DNA of 64,000 nucleotides from Streptomyces sp. JB150 (lineage in GTDB: Bacteria > Actinomycetota > Actinomycetes > Streptomycetales > Streptomycetaceae). Both the position numbers and the translations under genes were made by a program. Positions 43,765 through 52,334 of the stretch are shown in pieces. The notes below the pieces were generated by a model. The model saw only the letters and a list, made by a program, of their open reading frames with translations. It was not told the DNA's origin and did not search any database. Where the stretch lies: the NCBI RefSeq assembly GCF_011193355.1, contig NZ_CP049780.1, positions 1,781,582 through 1,845,581 on the forward strand. The letters run 5' to 3'. Numbering within the stretch: the first letter of the stretch is position 1; each line of letters starts with the position of its first letter.

Positions 43765-43814
43765 TCAGCCCGTTATCGGCCGGCCCTCAGGGAGCCGTGC
43801 TCAGCGGGCTGCGC

Positions 43815-45305
43815 TCAGCTCTGGCCGCCGGCCAGCTTCTCGCGCAGCGCGGCCAGCGCCTCGTCCGACGCCAGGGCGCCGGAGTTGTCGCCGCCCTCGG
43901 AGGAGTACGAACCGCCGGTCGCGGCCGGAGCGGCGGCCTCGCCACCCTCGGCAGCGGCCTGGGCGTCCGCCTCGCGGGACTTGATGACCTGCTGCTGGTG
44001 CTGCTCGAAGCGGGCCTGCGCCTCGGCGTACTGGCGCTCCCACTCCTCGCGCTGCTTCTCGTAGCCCGGCAGCCAGTCGTTGGTCTCCGGGTCGAAGCCC
44101 TCGGGGTAGATGTAGTTGCCCTGGTCGTCGTAGGACGCGGCCATGCCGTACAGGGTCGGGTCGAACTCGACCGCCGTCGGGTCGGCACCGAAGGACTCGT
44201 TGGCCTGCTTCAGCGAGAGGCTGATGCGACGGCGCTCGAGGTCGATGTCGATGACCTTGACGAAGATCTCGTCGTTGACCTGGACGACCTGCTCCGGGAT
44301 CTCCACGTGGCGCTCGGCCAGCTCGGAGATGTGGACCAGACCCTCGATGCCCTCGTCCACGCGGACGAACGCACCGAACGGAACCAGCTTCGTGACCTTG
44401 CCGGGCACGACCTGGCCGATCTGGTGGGTGCGGGCGAACTGCTGCCACGGGTCTTCCTGGGTCGCCTTCAGCGACAGGGAGACGCGCTCGCGGTCCATGT
44501 CGACGTCGAGGACCTCGACGGTGACCTCCTGGCCCACCTCGACGACCTCGGACGGGTGGTCGATGTGCTTCCAGGACAGCTCGGAGACGTGGACCAGACC
44601 GTCGACGCCACCCAGGTCCACGAAGGCACCGAAGTTGACGATCGAGGAGACGACGCCGGACCGCACCTGACCCTTCTGGAGGGTGGTGAGGAAGGTCTGG
44701 CGGACCTCGGACTGGGTCTGCTCCAGCCAGGCACGGCGGGACAGGACCACGTTGTTGCGGTTCTTGTCCAGCTCGATGATCTTGGCCTCGAGCTCCTTGC
44801 CCACGTAGGGCTGGAGGTCGCGGACGCGGCGCATCTCGACCAGGGAGGCCGGGAGGAAGCCACGGAGGCCGATGTCGAGGATGAGACCACCCTTGACGAC
44901 CTCGATGACGGTACCGGTGACGATCCCGTCCTCTTCCTTGATCTTCTCGATGGTGCCCCAGGCACGCTCGTACTGGGCGCGCTTCTTCGAGAGGATCAGG
45001 CGGCCTTCCTTGTCCTCCTTCTGGAGGACGAGGGCCTCGATCTCGTCACCGACGGCGACGACCTCGTTGGGGTCGACGTCGTGCTTGATCGAGAGCTCGC
45101 GGCTCGGGATCACGCCTTCGGTCTTGTAACCGATGTCGAGCAGGACCTCGTCCCGGTCGACCTTCACGATGACGCCGTCGACGATGTCGCCGTCGTTGAA
45201 GTACTTGATCGTCTCGTCGATCGCTGCGAGGAAGGCTTCCTCGTTACCGATGTCGTTGACCGCTACCTGCGGGGTGGTGGCGGTGGTCTCGGTGCTGCTC
45301 GTCAT
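43815..45305 (-). CDS. rpsA: 30S ribosomal protein S1
   Basis: A 496-residue S1 with four S1 RNA-binding motifs, at about 37-105 (DIVDGVIVKVDRDEVLLDIG), 123-187 (IVTGTVIEVVKGGLILDIG), 208-277 (VRSGVVSSIVNFGAFVDLGG) and 293-362 (VVPGKVTKLVPFGAFVRVDE), the usual actinobacterial number (E. coli has six). The C-terminal 100 residues are acidic, Gln/Ala/Glu-rich and disordered. It helps mRNA bind the 30S subunit. ATG 45305. The mRNA leader is about 197 nt from a strong promoter (45509-45537) and contains a hairpin. Confidence 0.97.
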   Translation of the reverse strand: MTSSTETTATTPQVAVNDIGNEEAFLAAIDETIKYFNDGDIVDGVIVKVDRDEVLLDIGYKTEGVIPSRELSIKHDVDPNEVVAVGDEIEALVLQKEDKEGRLILSKKRAQYERAWGTIEKIKEEDGIVTGTVIEVVKGGLILDIGLRGFLPASLVEMRRVRDLQPYVGKELEAKIIELDKNRNNVVLSRRAWLEQTQSEVRQTFLTTLQKGQVRSGVVSSIVNFGAFVDLGGVDGLVHVSELSWKHIDHPSEVVEVGQEVTVEVLDVDMDRERVSLSLKATQEDPWQQFARTHQIGQVVPGKVTKLVPFGAFVRVDEGIEGLVHISELAERHVEIPEQVVQVNDEIFVKVIDIDLERRRISLSLKQANESFGADPTAVEFDPTLYGMAASYDDQGNYIYPEGFDPETNDWLPGYEKQREEWERQYAEAQARFEQHQQQVIKSREADAQAAAEGGEAAAPAATGGSYSSEGGDNSGALASDEALAALREKLAGGQS

Positions 45306-45396
45306 GTGGGAAAGGGCTCCGGTACGGACATTGAAGTCGTAGGTACTGCTACGCCGGGAGCCCGTTTCGCTCTGCAGAAGCCGGACAGCCAAGGAA

Positions 45397-45430
45397 GCGC
45401 CTCACCAACCGGAAGCCGGTGTTGGCGCCT
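45397..45430 (-). promoter_or_regulatory. hairpin in the rpsA leader
   Basis: In the mRNA sense AGGCGCCAACACCGG, CTT, CCGGTTGGTGAGGCGC can fold: CCGG/CCGG and CCAA/TTGG inner helix, GCGCC/GGCGC outer part. It sits about 95 nt before the start codon and could serve autoregulation by S1; this is inference. Confidence 0.45.
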
Positions 45431-45508
45431 CGACAACCGAGGGGACATACAACAGATGCGAGCGCAGCCTGCTACGTCTGAGGTGCGCAGGCCCGCAGCG
45501 CAACTTGT

Positions 45509-45537
45509 AGCATACGGGGGCAGCCGGGCAGGGTCAA
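45509..45537 (-). promoter_or_regulatory. rpsA promoter
   Basis: -35 TTGACC (45532-45537), spacer of exactly 17, -10 TATGCT (45509-45514). This is close to the housekeeping consensus, as expected for a ribosomal protein gene. Confidence 0.8.
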
Positions 45538-45594
45538 TGCGCGAAGACGCACACCCGGGGCGGATCGCCGCATTCCCGGCAGAAAACTTGTCCC

Positions 45595-46524
45595 GTGAGA
45601 CCACGCGGGCACCGGCGCGCCCGTGCTGCGACACCCCCGGGACGGGTTGGACGGAAGAGTACGACGAGGGAGCCCATCATCCAAGAGCCCGAATCCGCCG
45701 AGGCCGCACCACCCGCCGAGACCGACGAGCCGGAGGCCACGCGGCGTGATGCCGGCGTCGCCGAGAGCGCCCGCGCCAACCGGGGCTGGTGGGACCGCAA
45801 CGCGGACGAGTACCAGATCGAGCACGGCACGTTCCTCGGCGACGACCGGTTCGTGTGGGGCCCCGAGGGCCTGGACGAGGTGGAGGCCGGGCTGCTGGGC
45901 CCGCCGGAGGAGCTGAAGGGCAGGGACATCCTGGAGATCGGGGCCGGCGCGGCGCAGTGCGCGCGCTGGCTGGCCGCCCAGGGGGCGCGCCCGGTCGCCC
46001 TGGACCTCTCCCACCGCCAGCTCCAGCACGCCCTGCGCATCGGCGGCTCCTTCCCCCTGGTGTGCGCGGACGCGAGCGCCCTGCCCTTCGCGGACGCCTC
46101 CTTCGACCTGGCGTGCTCGGCCTACGGGGCGCTGCCGTTCGTCGCGGACCCGCGGCTGGTGCTGCGGGAGGTGCACCGGGTGCTGCGGCCCGGCGGCCGG
46201 TTCGTCTTCTCGGTGACCCATCCGATCCGCTGGGCCTTCCCGGACGAGCCGGGCCCCGAGGGGCTGACGGTCTCCGGGTCGTACTTCGACCGCACTCCGT
46301 ACGTGGAGGAGTACGTCGAGAACGGCGTCGGCCGCGCGGTGTACGTCGAGCATCACCGGACGCTCGGCGACCGGGTCCGGGACATCGTGGCGTCGGGCTT
46401 CCGGCTGGTGGACCTGGTGGAGCCGGAGTGGCCCGCGTGGAACACCTCCGAGTGGGGCGGCTGGTCGCCGCTGCGCGGGAAGCTGATCCCGGGGACGGCG
46501 ATCTTCGTGTGCGAGCGGGACTGA
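45595..46524 (+). CDS. class I SAM-dependent methyltransferase, start uncertain
   Basis: The domain is clear: ANRGWWDRNADEYQIEHG, SAM motif ILEIGAGAAQCARWLAAQG, VALDLSHRQLQHAL, DASFDLACSAYGALPFV, and LRPGGRFVFSVTHPIRWAFP, a family common in Streptomyces. The only standard start before the domain is GTG 45595, which has no ribosome site and adds a basic stretch unlike the acidic region that follows. GAGGGAG at 45666-45672 is followed after six bases by ATC at 45679, so a rare ATC start (giving about 281 residues, IQEPESAEA...) is possible. Substrate unknown. Confidence 0.82.
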   Translation: MRPRGHRRARAATPPGRVGRKSTTREPIIQEPESAEAAPPAETDEPEATRRDAGVAESARANRGWWDRNADEYQIEHGTFLGDDRFVWGPEGLDEVEAGLLGPPEELKGRDILEIGAGAAQCARWLAAQGARPVALDLSHRQLQHALRIGGSFPLVCADASALPFADASFDLACSAYGALPFVADPRLVLREVHRVLRPGGRFVFSVTHPIRWAFPDEPGPEGLTVSGSYFDRTPYVEEYVENGVGRAVYVEHHRTLGDRVRDIVASGFRLVDLVEPEWPAWNTSEWGGWSPLRGKLIPGTAIFVCERD

Positions 46525-46645
46525 GGTCCTCCCCGCGTCGTGTCCCGGTGTCCGGCGTCTGCCCGCAGGCACGCGCGTCGCGGGCACGCGTGCGTAGGGG
46601 CCGCTCCCTGCCGGGCGCGTTCTCCCGTCGTACGACACTAGGGGC

Positions 46646-49234
46646 GTGATCCGTTACGACGCTCTGGACGCCCTGCCCGTGCGTGGTGCCCTGCCCGCGC
46701 TGCGCGACGCCCTGGAGGGGCCCGGCGCCGCCGTGCTGGTGGCGCCGCCCGGCACCGGCAAGTCGACGCTGGTGCCGCTGGCGCTGGCGGGGCTGCTGGG
46801 CGACGGGCCCACGCGGCGGGTGCTGGTCGCCGAGCCGCGGCGGATCGCCGCGCGGGCGGCGGCCCGGCGGATGGCGTGGCTGCTCGGTGAGCGGGTCGGC
46901 GAAAGCGTCGGCTACACGGTGCGCGGGGAGCGGGTCGTGGGGCGGCACGCGCGCGTGGAGGTCGTCACGACCGGTGTCCTGCTCCAGCGGCTGCAGCGTG
47001 ACCAGGAGCTGACCGGGGTCGACGTGGTGCTGCTCGACGAGTGCCACGAGCGGCATCTGGACGCGGACACGGCGGCGGCCTTCCTGTGGGACGTACGCGA
47101 GGCCCTGCGGCCCGAGCTGCGGCTGGTGGCCGCGTCGGCGACGACCGACGCCGAGGGGTGGGCGCGGCTGCTGGGCGGGGCGCCCGTGGTCGAGGCGCGG
47201 GGCGTCTCCCATCCCGTGGAGACCGTCTGGGCGCCGCCTCCCCGGCCGGTGCGGCCGTCGCACGGGATGCGGGTGGACCCGGCGCTGCTGACGCACGTGG
47301 CGTCGGTGGTGCGCCGGGCGCTGGCCGAGCGGCCGGGGGACGTCCTGTGCTTCCTGCCCGGCGTCGGCGAGATCGCGCGGGTCGCCGCGCAACTGGGGGA
47401 TCTCGGGGACGTCGAGGTGCTCCAGGTGCACGGACGGGCGCCGGCGGCGGTGCAGGACGCGGTGCTGGCGCCGGGCGCGCGTCGCCGCGTGGTGCTGGCG
47501 ACGGCGGTGGCGGAGTCCTCGCTGACGGTCCCGGGCGTGCGGGTGGTCGTCGACTCCGGGCTCGCGCGGGAGCCGCGCGTGGACCACGCGCGGGGGCTGA
47601 GCGCGCTGACGACGGTACGGGCCTCGCAGGCGGCGGGGCGGCAGCGGGCCGGGCGGGCCGGACGTGAGGCGCCGGGCACGGTGTACCGCTGCTGGGCGGA
47701 GGCCGAGGATGCGCGTCTGCCGCGGTTCCCGGCCCCGGAGATCCAGGTGGCCGACCTGACGGCGTTCGCGCTCCAGGCGGCCTGCTGGGGCGATCCGGAG
47801 GCGAGCGGGCTGGCGCTGCTCGACCCGCCGCCGGGCGGGGCGATGGCGGCCGCGCGGCGCGTGCTGTCGGCGATCGGCGCGGTGGACGAGAGCGGGCGGG
47901 CCACCGCGCGGGGCGTCCGGCTGTCCCGCCTGGGTCTGCATCCCCGGCTGGGCCGGGCGCTGCTGGACGCCGCCCCGCTCGTGGGCGCGGGGCGGGCCGC
48001 CGAGGTCGTGGCCCTGCTGAGCGAGGAGCCGCCGCACGAGTACGGGGACGACCTCGCGGGGGCCCTGCGGGCCGCGCGGCGCGGCGGTGACGCCTACGCG
48101 GGCCGGTGGCGCGCGGAGGTGCGCCGGCTGCGGGCCCTGGCCGAGGAGGCCGGGGAAGACACCGACCGGGCGGGCGCGCCGGACCGCGGGGACGGCGCGC
48201 CGGACCGCGGGGACGGCGGGGCGGGCCGCGCCGCGGCGCCCGGTGACCGGACGAGCGAGGGCGAGGACCGGCTCGCCGGTCTGGTCGCCGCCCTCGCCTA
48301 CCCGGAGCGGGTCGCCCGCGCGGACGGCGGGTCGTATCTGATGGTGTCGGGGACGCGGGCCGAGCCGGATGAGGGCACGGCGTTGCGGGGCGCGCCGTGG
48401 ATCGCCGTCGCGGTGGCCGACCGGCCCGTCGGGCGGGGGCACGCGCGCGTGCGGCTCGCGGCGGTTGTCGACGAGGACATCGCGCGGCGGGCGGCGGGGG
48501 CGCTGCTCACCGAGGGGGACGAGATCCGGTGGGCCGACGGGGACGTCGTCGCCCGGCGCGTGGAGCGGCTGGGCGCGGTGGAGCTCGCCGTACGGCCGCC
48601 GGCGGAGCCCGCCCCCGCTCTCGTGCGGCGGGCGCTGCTCGACGGGTTGCGGCGGGAGGGGTTCGGGCTGCTGCGCTGGTCCCGGGAGGCCGGGGTGCTG
48701 CGGCAGCGGCTGGCGTTTCTGCGGCTGCACCTGGGCGAGCCCTGGCCCGACGTGTCCGACGACGCGCTGCACGCGCGCGTGGACGAGTGGCTGGAGCCGG
48801 AACTGGGCCGGGCCCGGCGGCGCGCGGATCTGGCGCGGATCGACGCCGGGGCGTGTCTGGCCCGGCTGCTGCCCTGGGCGTCGGGTGAGGCCGCGCGGCT
48901 GGACGAACTGGCCCCGGAGCGGATCACGGTGCCGAGCGGGTCGGCCGTACGGGTCGACTACGCGGATCCGGAGCGGCCGGTGCTGGCGGTGAAGCTGCAG
49001 GAGATGTTCGGGCTGCAGGAGTCGCCGCGGGTGGCCGGGGTGCCGCTGCTGGTGCATCTGCTCTCGCCCGCCGGACGCCCGGCAGCGGTCACCGCCGACC
49101 TCGCCTCCTTCTGGAAGGACGGCTACCGGGGCGTCCGCGCGGAGCTGCGCGGCCGGTACCCGAAGCATCCGTGGCCGGAGGACCCGGCCACGGCGGAGCC
49201 GACCCGGCACACCACCGCGCGGCTGAGGCGATGA
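46646..49234 (+). CDS. hrpB: ATP-dependent RNA helicase HrpB
   Basis: An 862-residue DExH helicase. Walker A VLVAPPGTGKSTLVPLAL (about 30-47), motif II VVLLDECHERHLD near 130, motif III AASATTD, motif VI QRAGRAGREAPGTVYR near 335, then the HA2 and HrpB C-terminal domain (DADGGSYLMVSG-like, PHGLAVTADLASFW-like segment seen as PAAVTADLASFWKDGYRGVRAELRGRYPKHPWPEDP). A linker near 510 carries two copies of a 21-bp DNA repeat (GAPDRGD GAPDRGD). Role in RNA metabolism, dispensable in other bacteria. GTG start at 46646, poor ribosome site. Confidence 0.94.
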   Translation: MIRYDALDALPVRGALPALRDALEGPGAAVLVAPPGTGKSTLVPLALAGLLGDGPTRRVLVAEPRRIAARAAARRMAWLLGERVGESVGYTVRGERVVGRHARVEVVTTGVLLQRLQRDQELTGVDVVLLDECHERHLDADTAAAFLWDVREALRPELRLVAASATTDAEGWARLLGGAPVVEARGVSHPVETVWAPPPRPVRPSHGMRVDPALLTHVASVVRRALAERPGDVLCFLPGVGEIARVAAQLGDLGDVEVLQVHGRAPAAVQDAVLAPGARRRVVLATAVAESSLTVPGVRVVVDSGLAREPRVDHARGLSALTTVRASQAAGRQRAGRAGREAPGTVYRCWAEAEDARLPRFPAPEIQVADLTAFALQAACWGDPEASGLALLDPPPGGAMAAARRVLSAIGAVDESGRATARGVRLSRLGLHPRLGRALLDAAPLVGAGRAAEVVALLSEEPPHEYGDDLAGALRAARRGGDAYAGRWRAEVRRLRALAEEAGEDTDRAGAPDRGDGAPDRGDGGAGRAAAPGDRTSEGEDRLAGLVAALAYPERVARADGGSYLMVSGTRAEPDEGTALRGAPWIAVAVADRPVGRGHARVRLAAVVDEDIARRAAGALLTEGDEIRWADGDVVARRVERLGAVELAVRPPAEPAPALVRRALLDGLRREGFGLLRWSREAGVLRQRLAFLRLHLGEPWPDVSDDALHARVDEWLEPELGRARRRADLARIDAGACLARLLPWASGEAARLDELAPERITVPSGSAVRVDYADPERPVLAVKLQEMFGLQESPRVAGVPLLVHLLSPAGRPAAVTADLASFWKDGYRGVRAELRGRYPKHPWPEDPATAEPTRHTTARLRR
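48174..48215 (+). repeat. two identical 21-bp in-frame repeats inside hrpB
   Basis: GCGCGCCGGACCGCGGGGAC followed by G occurs at 48174 and again at 48195; it encodes the GAPDRGD pair in a surface linker. Confidence 0.9.
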
Positions 49235-49260
49235 CCCGGTGCGGCTGCGGCTGCGGTGGG

Positions 49261-49330
49261 GCCGGGTGCGGATGCGTGCCGGGTGCTGTGCGGGCCGGGT
49301 GCCGCGTGGGCCCAGTGCCGCGTGGGCGGT
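49261..49330 (+). repeat. degenerate 16-17-bp tandem array after hrpB
   Basis: GCCGGGTGC units at 49261, 49278 and 49294, then CCCAGTGCCGCGTGGG at about 49310, starting 27 bp beyond the hrpB stop codon. Confidence 0.7.
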
Positions 49331-49340
49331 GTGCGCACAG

Positions 49341-49382
49341 GGCGAGGGCGCCCGTCCGCCGTCGCGGAGGGGCGCCCTCGCC
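49341..49382. terminator. bidirectional terminator between hrpB and the transglycosylase gene
   Basis: Perfect 13-bp inverted repeat GGCGAGGGCGCCC/GGGCGCCCTCGCC with a 16-base loop that itself can form CCGC/GCGG. It sits between two convergent genes. Confidence 0.8.
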
Positions 49383-49397
49383 TCGGGCTCGGTGCGC

Positions 49398-51164
49398 TTA
49401 CGCGCCGGCCGGGGCCGACTCGCTCGTCGACGGGCTCGGCGACGGCTGCGGCGCCGTCACCGTCAGCTCCACGGTCAGCGTCGCGCCGCCCGTGGTGGTG
49501 AGGCGCAGCAGGAACGTGCCGGCCGTGTCGTCGGCGTAGAGCTTCGGCAGCGTCAGCAGTCCGTCGGGGCCGGTCTTCAGGCCCGCCAGGGTGCGTACGG
49601 CCGTGCCGTCCGCGTCCTTGAAGTAGGGGCCCTTGTCGTTGACCGACGGGTCGTCCGGCGACGTGATCAGCGTCGCGGTGGCGGCGACGCCGTCCGCCGC
49701 GGCGCCCTGGTACGTCGCCTTGACCTTGACCTGCTCGGCGAACTCGCCGCCCGCCACGCAGGTCAGCGCGGTGTCGGAGGTGCGGACGAGCTTGTCGGCG
49801 GCCCGCGCGGTGACCGTCGCGGTGTAGCCGATGCCGGGGACCGAGCGGCCGACGACGGTGGCGCGGACGGTGAACGAGCCCGTCTTCTCGCCCGCCTGGA
49901 GCGGCGGCGCGACGGCCACGCCGGCGTCGGTGGTCACCATCGTGGCGACGGTCTCGCCGCCGGGGAAGGTGGCGTCCGTGGCGCCGACGATGGTGAAGCG
50001 GACCCGCACCTTGCCGACGCCCTCGCCGGACCTGGTCTCCGCGCGGGTACTGATGCGCTCGTCGAACACGTCGCCCGCCATGGCGGTGAGCTTCCCGGTG
50101 CCCGCGTCCTCCAGGTGGTGGACCGTGTCGGTCGGGGTCGGCGGGGTGGTGGGCGGCGAAGTGGTGGGCGGCGGGGTGGTGGGCGGAGCGGTCGGCGGGG
50201 TCGTCGGCGGCTTGCTCGGGGTCTGCGAACCGCCGCCCGGGGAGGGCGGAACGGGCTTCGGCTTCTGCACGGCGGGCGGCCTCTGGGTCGCGGGCGGCGT
50301 CGGCGACGGGCTGGGTCCGGTGGTGGCGTCGCTGCGGTCGGAGGGCAGCGGGCCGGTGCCGTCCGGGACCTCGTGGGTGCCCTTGCGGTAGTACTCCAGC
50401 CACGACAGGACCGTGTTCAGGTACTCCGTCGAGTTGTTGTAGCTGAGGATCGCGCTGCGCAGATCGCTGTCCGTGGACAGGTCCCAGTCGAAGCGGCACA
50501 GGTAGTGCCCGGCCGCGAGCGCGGCGTCGTAGACGTTGTTGGGGTCCTTCTTGCCGTCGCCGTTGCCGTCGCGGCCCGCCCACTCCCAGGTGGAGGGGAT
50601 GAACTGCATGGGGCCGACGGCACGGTCGTACGCGGCGTCCCCGTCGTAGGCGCCGTCGTCCGTGTCGCTGATGTTGGCGAAGCCGACACCGTTGAGCTGC
50701 GGGCCGAGGATCCGGCCGATGGTGGTGCCGTCGGCGGACACCCGGCCGCCGCGGGCCTGACCGGACTCCACCTTGCCGATGGCGGCGAGGAGCTGCCACG
50801 GCAGGTTGCAGCCGGGCTTCTTCTCGCGCAGCGTGGCCTCGGCCTTCTTGTAGGCGTCGAGGACGGTCGCGGGTATGCCCGCCGCGGTGTCGCCGGTGAC
50901 GCCGGGGGTGGCGGTGGCGCCACTGGAGGGCGAGGGGTTGGGGCTGTTCAGCGGCGGCAGGTCCGTGTAGTACGGCGAGTTGCCGGTCGCGCTCTCCTCG
51001 GCGGGGGCGTCCGGGGAGGGCGCGCCGGAGGAAGGGGTCTGTCTGCCGGCACCGTCGGTCGTCACATCCGGAGCCTGGGACGCCGCCAGGGCCGCGACCG
51101 CTGCCGCGGCCACGGCGGTGTTCGCCGCCCCCTTGCGCAGCCTCCTGCCGAAATGCGCCGCCAT
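49398..51164 (-). CDS. secreted lytic transglycosylase with C-terminal Ig-like domains
   Basis: A 588-residue exported protein. Residues 1 to about 35 are a signal peptide (RRLRKGAANTAVAAAAVAAL). A Ser/Pro/Thr linker leads to a transglycosylase domain (about 95-290): catalytic Glu in LLAAIGKVESGQARGG, then YDRAVGPMQFIPSTWEWAG and AALAAGHYLCRFDWDL. A Pro/Thr linker (about 315-390) is followed by two Ig-like/invasin-type beta domains (KLTAMAGDVFDERISTRAE; CVAGGEFAEQVKVKATYQG). It would cut peptidoglycan glycan strands outside the membrane. ATG 51164 has GGGAGGGG nine bases upstream. A leading TAGGGT is seen about 130 bp upstream. Confidence 0.92.
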   Translation of the reverse strand: MAAHFGRRLRKGAANTAVAAAAVAALAASQAPDVTTDGAGRQTPSSGAPSPDAPAEESATGNSPYYTDLPPLNSPNPSPSSGATATPGVTGDTAAGIPATVLDAYKKAEATLREKKPGCNLPWQLLAAIGKVESGQARGGRVSADGTTIGRILGPQLNGVGFANISDTDDGAYDGDAAYDRAVGPMQFIPSTWEWAGRDGNGDGKKDPNNVYDAALAAGHYLCRFDWDLSTDSDLRSAILSYNNSTEYLNTVLSWLEYYRKGTHEVPDGTGPLPSDRSDATTGPSPSPTPPATQRPPAVQKPKPVPPSPGGGSQTPSKPPTTPPTAPPTTPPPTTSPPTTPPTPTDTVHHLEDAGTGKLTAMAGDVFDERISTRAETRSGEGVGKVRVRFTIVGATDATFPGGETVATMVTTDAGVAVAPPLQAGEKTGSFTVRATVVGRSVPGIGYTATVTARAADKLVRTSDTALTCVAGGEFAEQVKVKATYQGAAADGVAATATLITSPDDPSVNDKGPYFKDADGTAVRTLAGLKTGPDGLLTLPKLYADDTAGTFLLRLTTTGGATLTVELTVTAPQPSPSPSTSESAPAGA

Positions 51165-51422
51165 GAAGTGAACCCCTCCCAGCGGACGTCCCAGCGCCCG
51201 CGTCTGCCGTTCTGTTGGCATTGTTCTGTTTTTGTGGTTTTGTTGGCCGGTTCGACGCGCTCCCCGCACGTCGGCCCTCGCGACCCTACGACAACTTCCT
51301 GTGCTCGGACACCCGTTGGTGCCCGGTTTTCCCTACTTGGCACGCGTCGGCCACCCATACGGTTCCCCAGGTCACCGGAACCCATCGCATACTGACCGTC
51401 AAATTCGTTCCAGGGGGCCTTG

Positions 51423-52334
51423 TTGCCGTTCACTCTCAGCCACGCGGCAGCCGTCCTGCCGGCCGTCCGCACCGACGGAACCGGGCGGTGGCGTCTGGCG
51501 CCGGCGGTGCTGGTCGCCGGATCGTTCGCGCCGGACATGACCTACTACGCGGCGAGCGCGCTGCCGCGGGCCATGGAGTTCGGTGACGTCACCCACTCCT
51601 TCCCCGGGGTGTTCACGGTCGACGTGGCGGTGGCGTGGGCGCTGGTGGGGCTGTGGCTGCTGATCCGGGAACCGCTGGTGGCGCTGGTGCCGCAGGCCCG
51701 GCAGCCGCGCCCGGCCGCGCTGCTGCGGTGCGGGGCGCCCCGCGCGCGCGTGACGGGCGGTCTCGTGCTGCGCTGGTACGTCTCGGCGGCGCTCGGGGCG
51801 CTGACGCATGTGGTGTGGGACGCGTTCACCCACCTGGACCGGTGGGGCATGCGGGTGTTCCCGGTGTTCGGCCGGGAGATCGCCGGGTCGCCGCTGTACT
51901 GGTACCTCCAGTACGGCGGCTCCGTGGTGGCCGCGGGCCTGATCGCCGTGTTCGCCGGGCTGGCGCTGCGGCGGGTCCCCGCCGGGGAGCCCTCGGGGGT
52001 GCCGGCGCTGTCGTCGCGCGACCGGTGGTGGGCCGTGGCCCTGATCGGCGGCTGCGCGCTCGTCGCGGCGGTGCGGCGGGTGGTGCGGTGGTGGGAGCAC
52101 TGGGGGGCCGTGGCGAAGCCGTACGAGCTGATCCCGACGGTGTGCTTCGGCGCGGGGGCCGGGCTGGTGGTGGGTGTGGTGCTGTACGCGCTGGCTGTCA
52201 GGGTGTGGCGCCCGGGTCCGGTGCGGGGCGGTTCCTCCGGGTCCGGGGCCGGTGAGTTGCCTAGCGGGTCTGCCGGTTCCGGCGACGGTGCGGAGGGCGG
52301 GGAGCCGTCCCCGAGCCGGTCGGCGGCTCGTTGA
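51423..52334 (+). CDS. DUF4184 family membrane protein
   Basis: A 303-residue protein. The N-terminus LPFTLSHAAAVLPAV and LVAGSFAPDMTYY are the DUF4184 signature; it continues with about six helices and LGALTHVVWDAFTHLDRWG, whose His and Asp residues recall membrane metal-dependent hydrolases (YdjM-like). Function unknown. The start is TTG 51423 after CAGGGGGCC; TTG 51420 is equally near. The Ser/Gly-rich C-terminal 40 residues overlap the tail of a convergent gene by 74 bp. Confidence 0.82.
   Translation: MPFTLSHAAAVLPAVRTDGTGRWRLAPAVLVAGSFAPDMTYYAASALPRAMEFGDVTHSFPGVFTVDVAVAWALVGLWLLIREPLVALVPQARQPRPAALLRCGAPRARVTGGLVLRWYVSAALGALTHVVWDAFTHLDRWGMRVFPVFGREIAGSPLYWYLQYGGSVVAAGLIAVFAGLALRRVPAGEPSGVPALSSRDRWWAVALIGGCALVAAVRRVVRWWEHWGAVAKPYELIPTVCFGAGAGLVVGVVLYALAVRVWRPGPVRGGSSGSGAGELPSGSAGSGDGAEGGEPSPSRSAAR

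Larger units (their letters stand above)
43452..43814 (-). other. 363-bp gap between rpsA and PAC2
   Basis: Contains the rpsA terminator hairpin (43735-43764), the 23-bp tandem array (43583-43684) and a diverged tail of it up to about 43715. The part next to the PAC2 start (43452-43560) should hold its promoter; AT-richer GTACGGAACAACG is seen there. No gene is supported. Confidence 0.6.
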
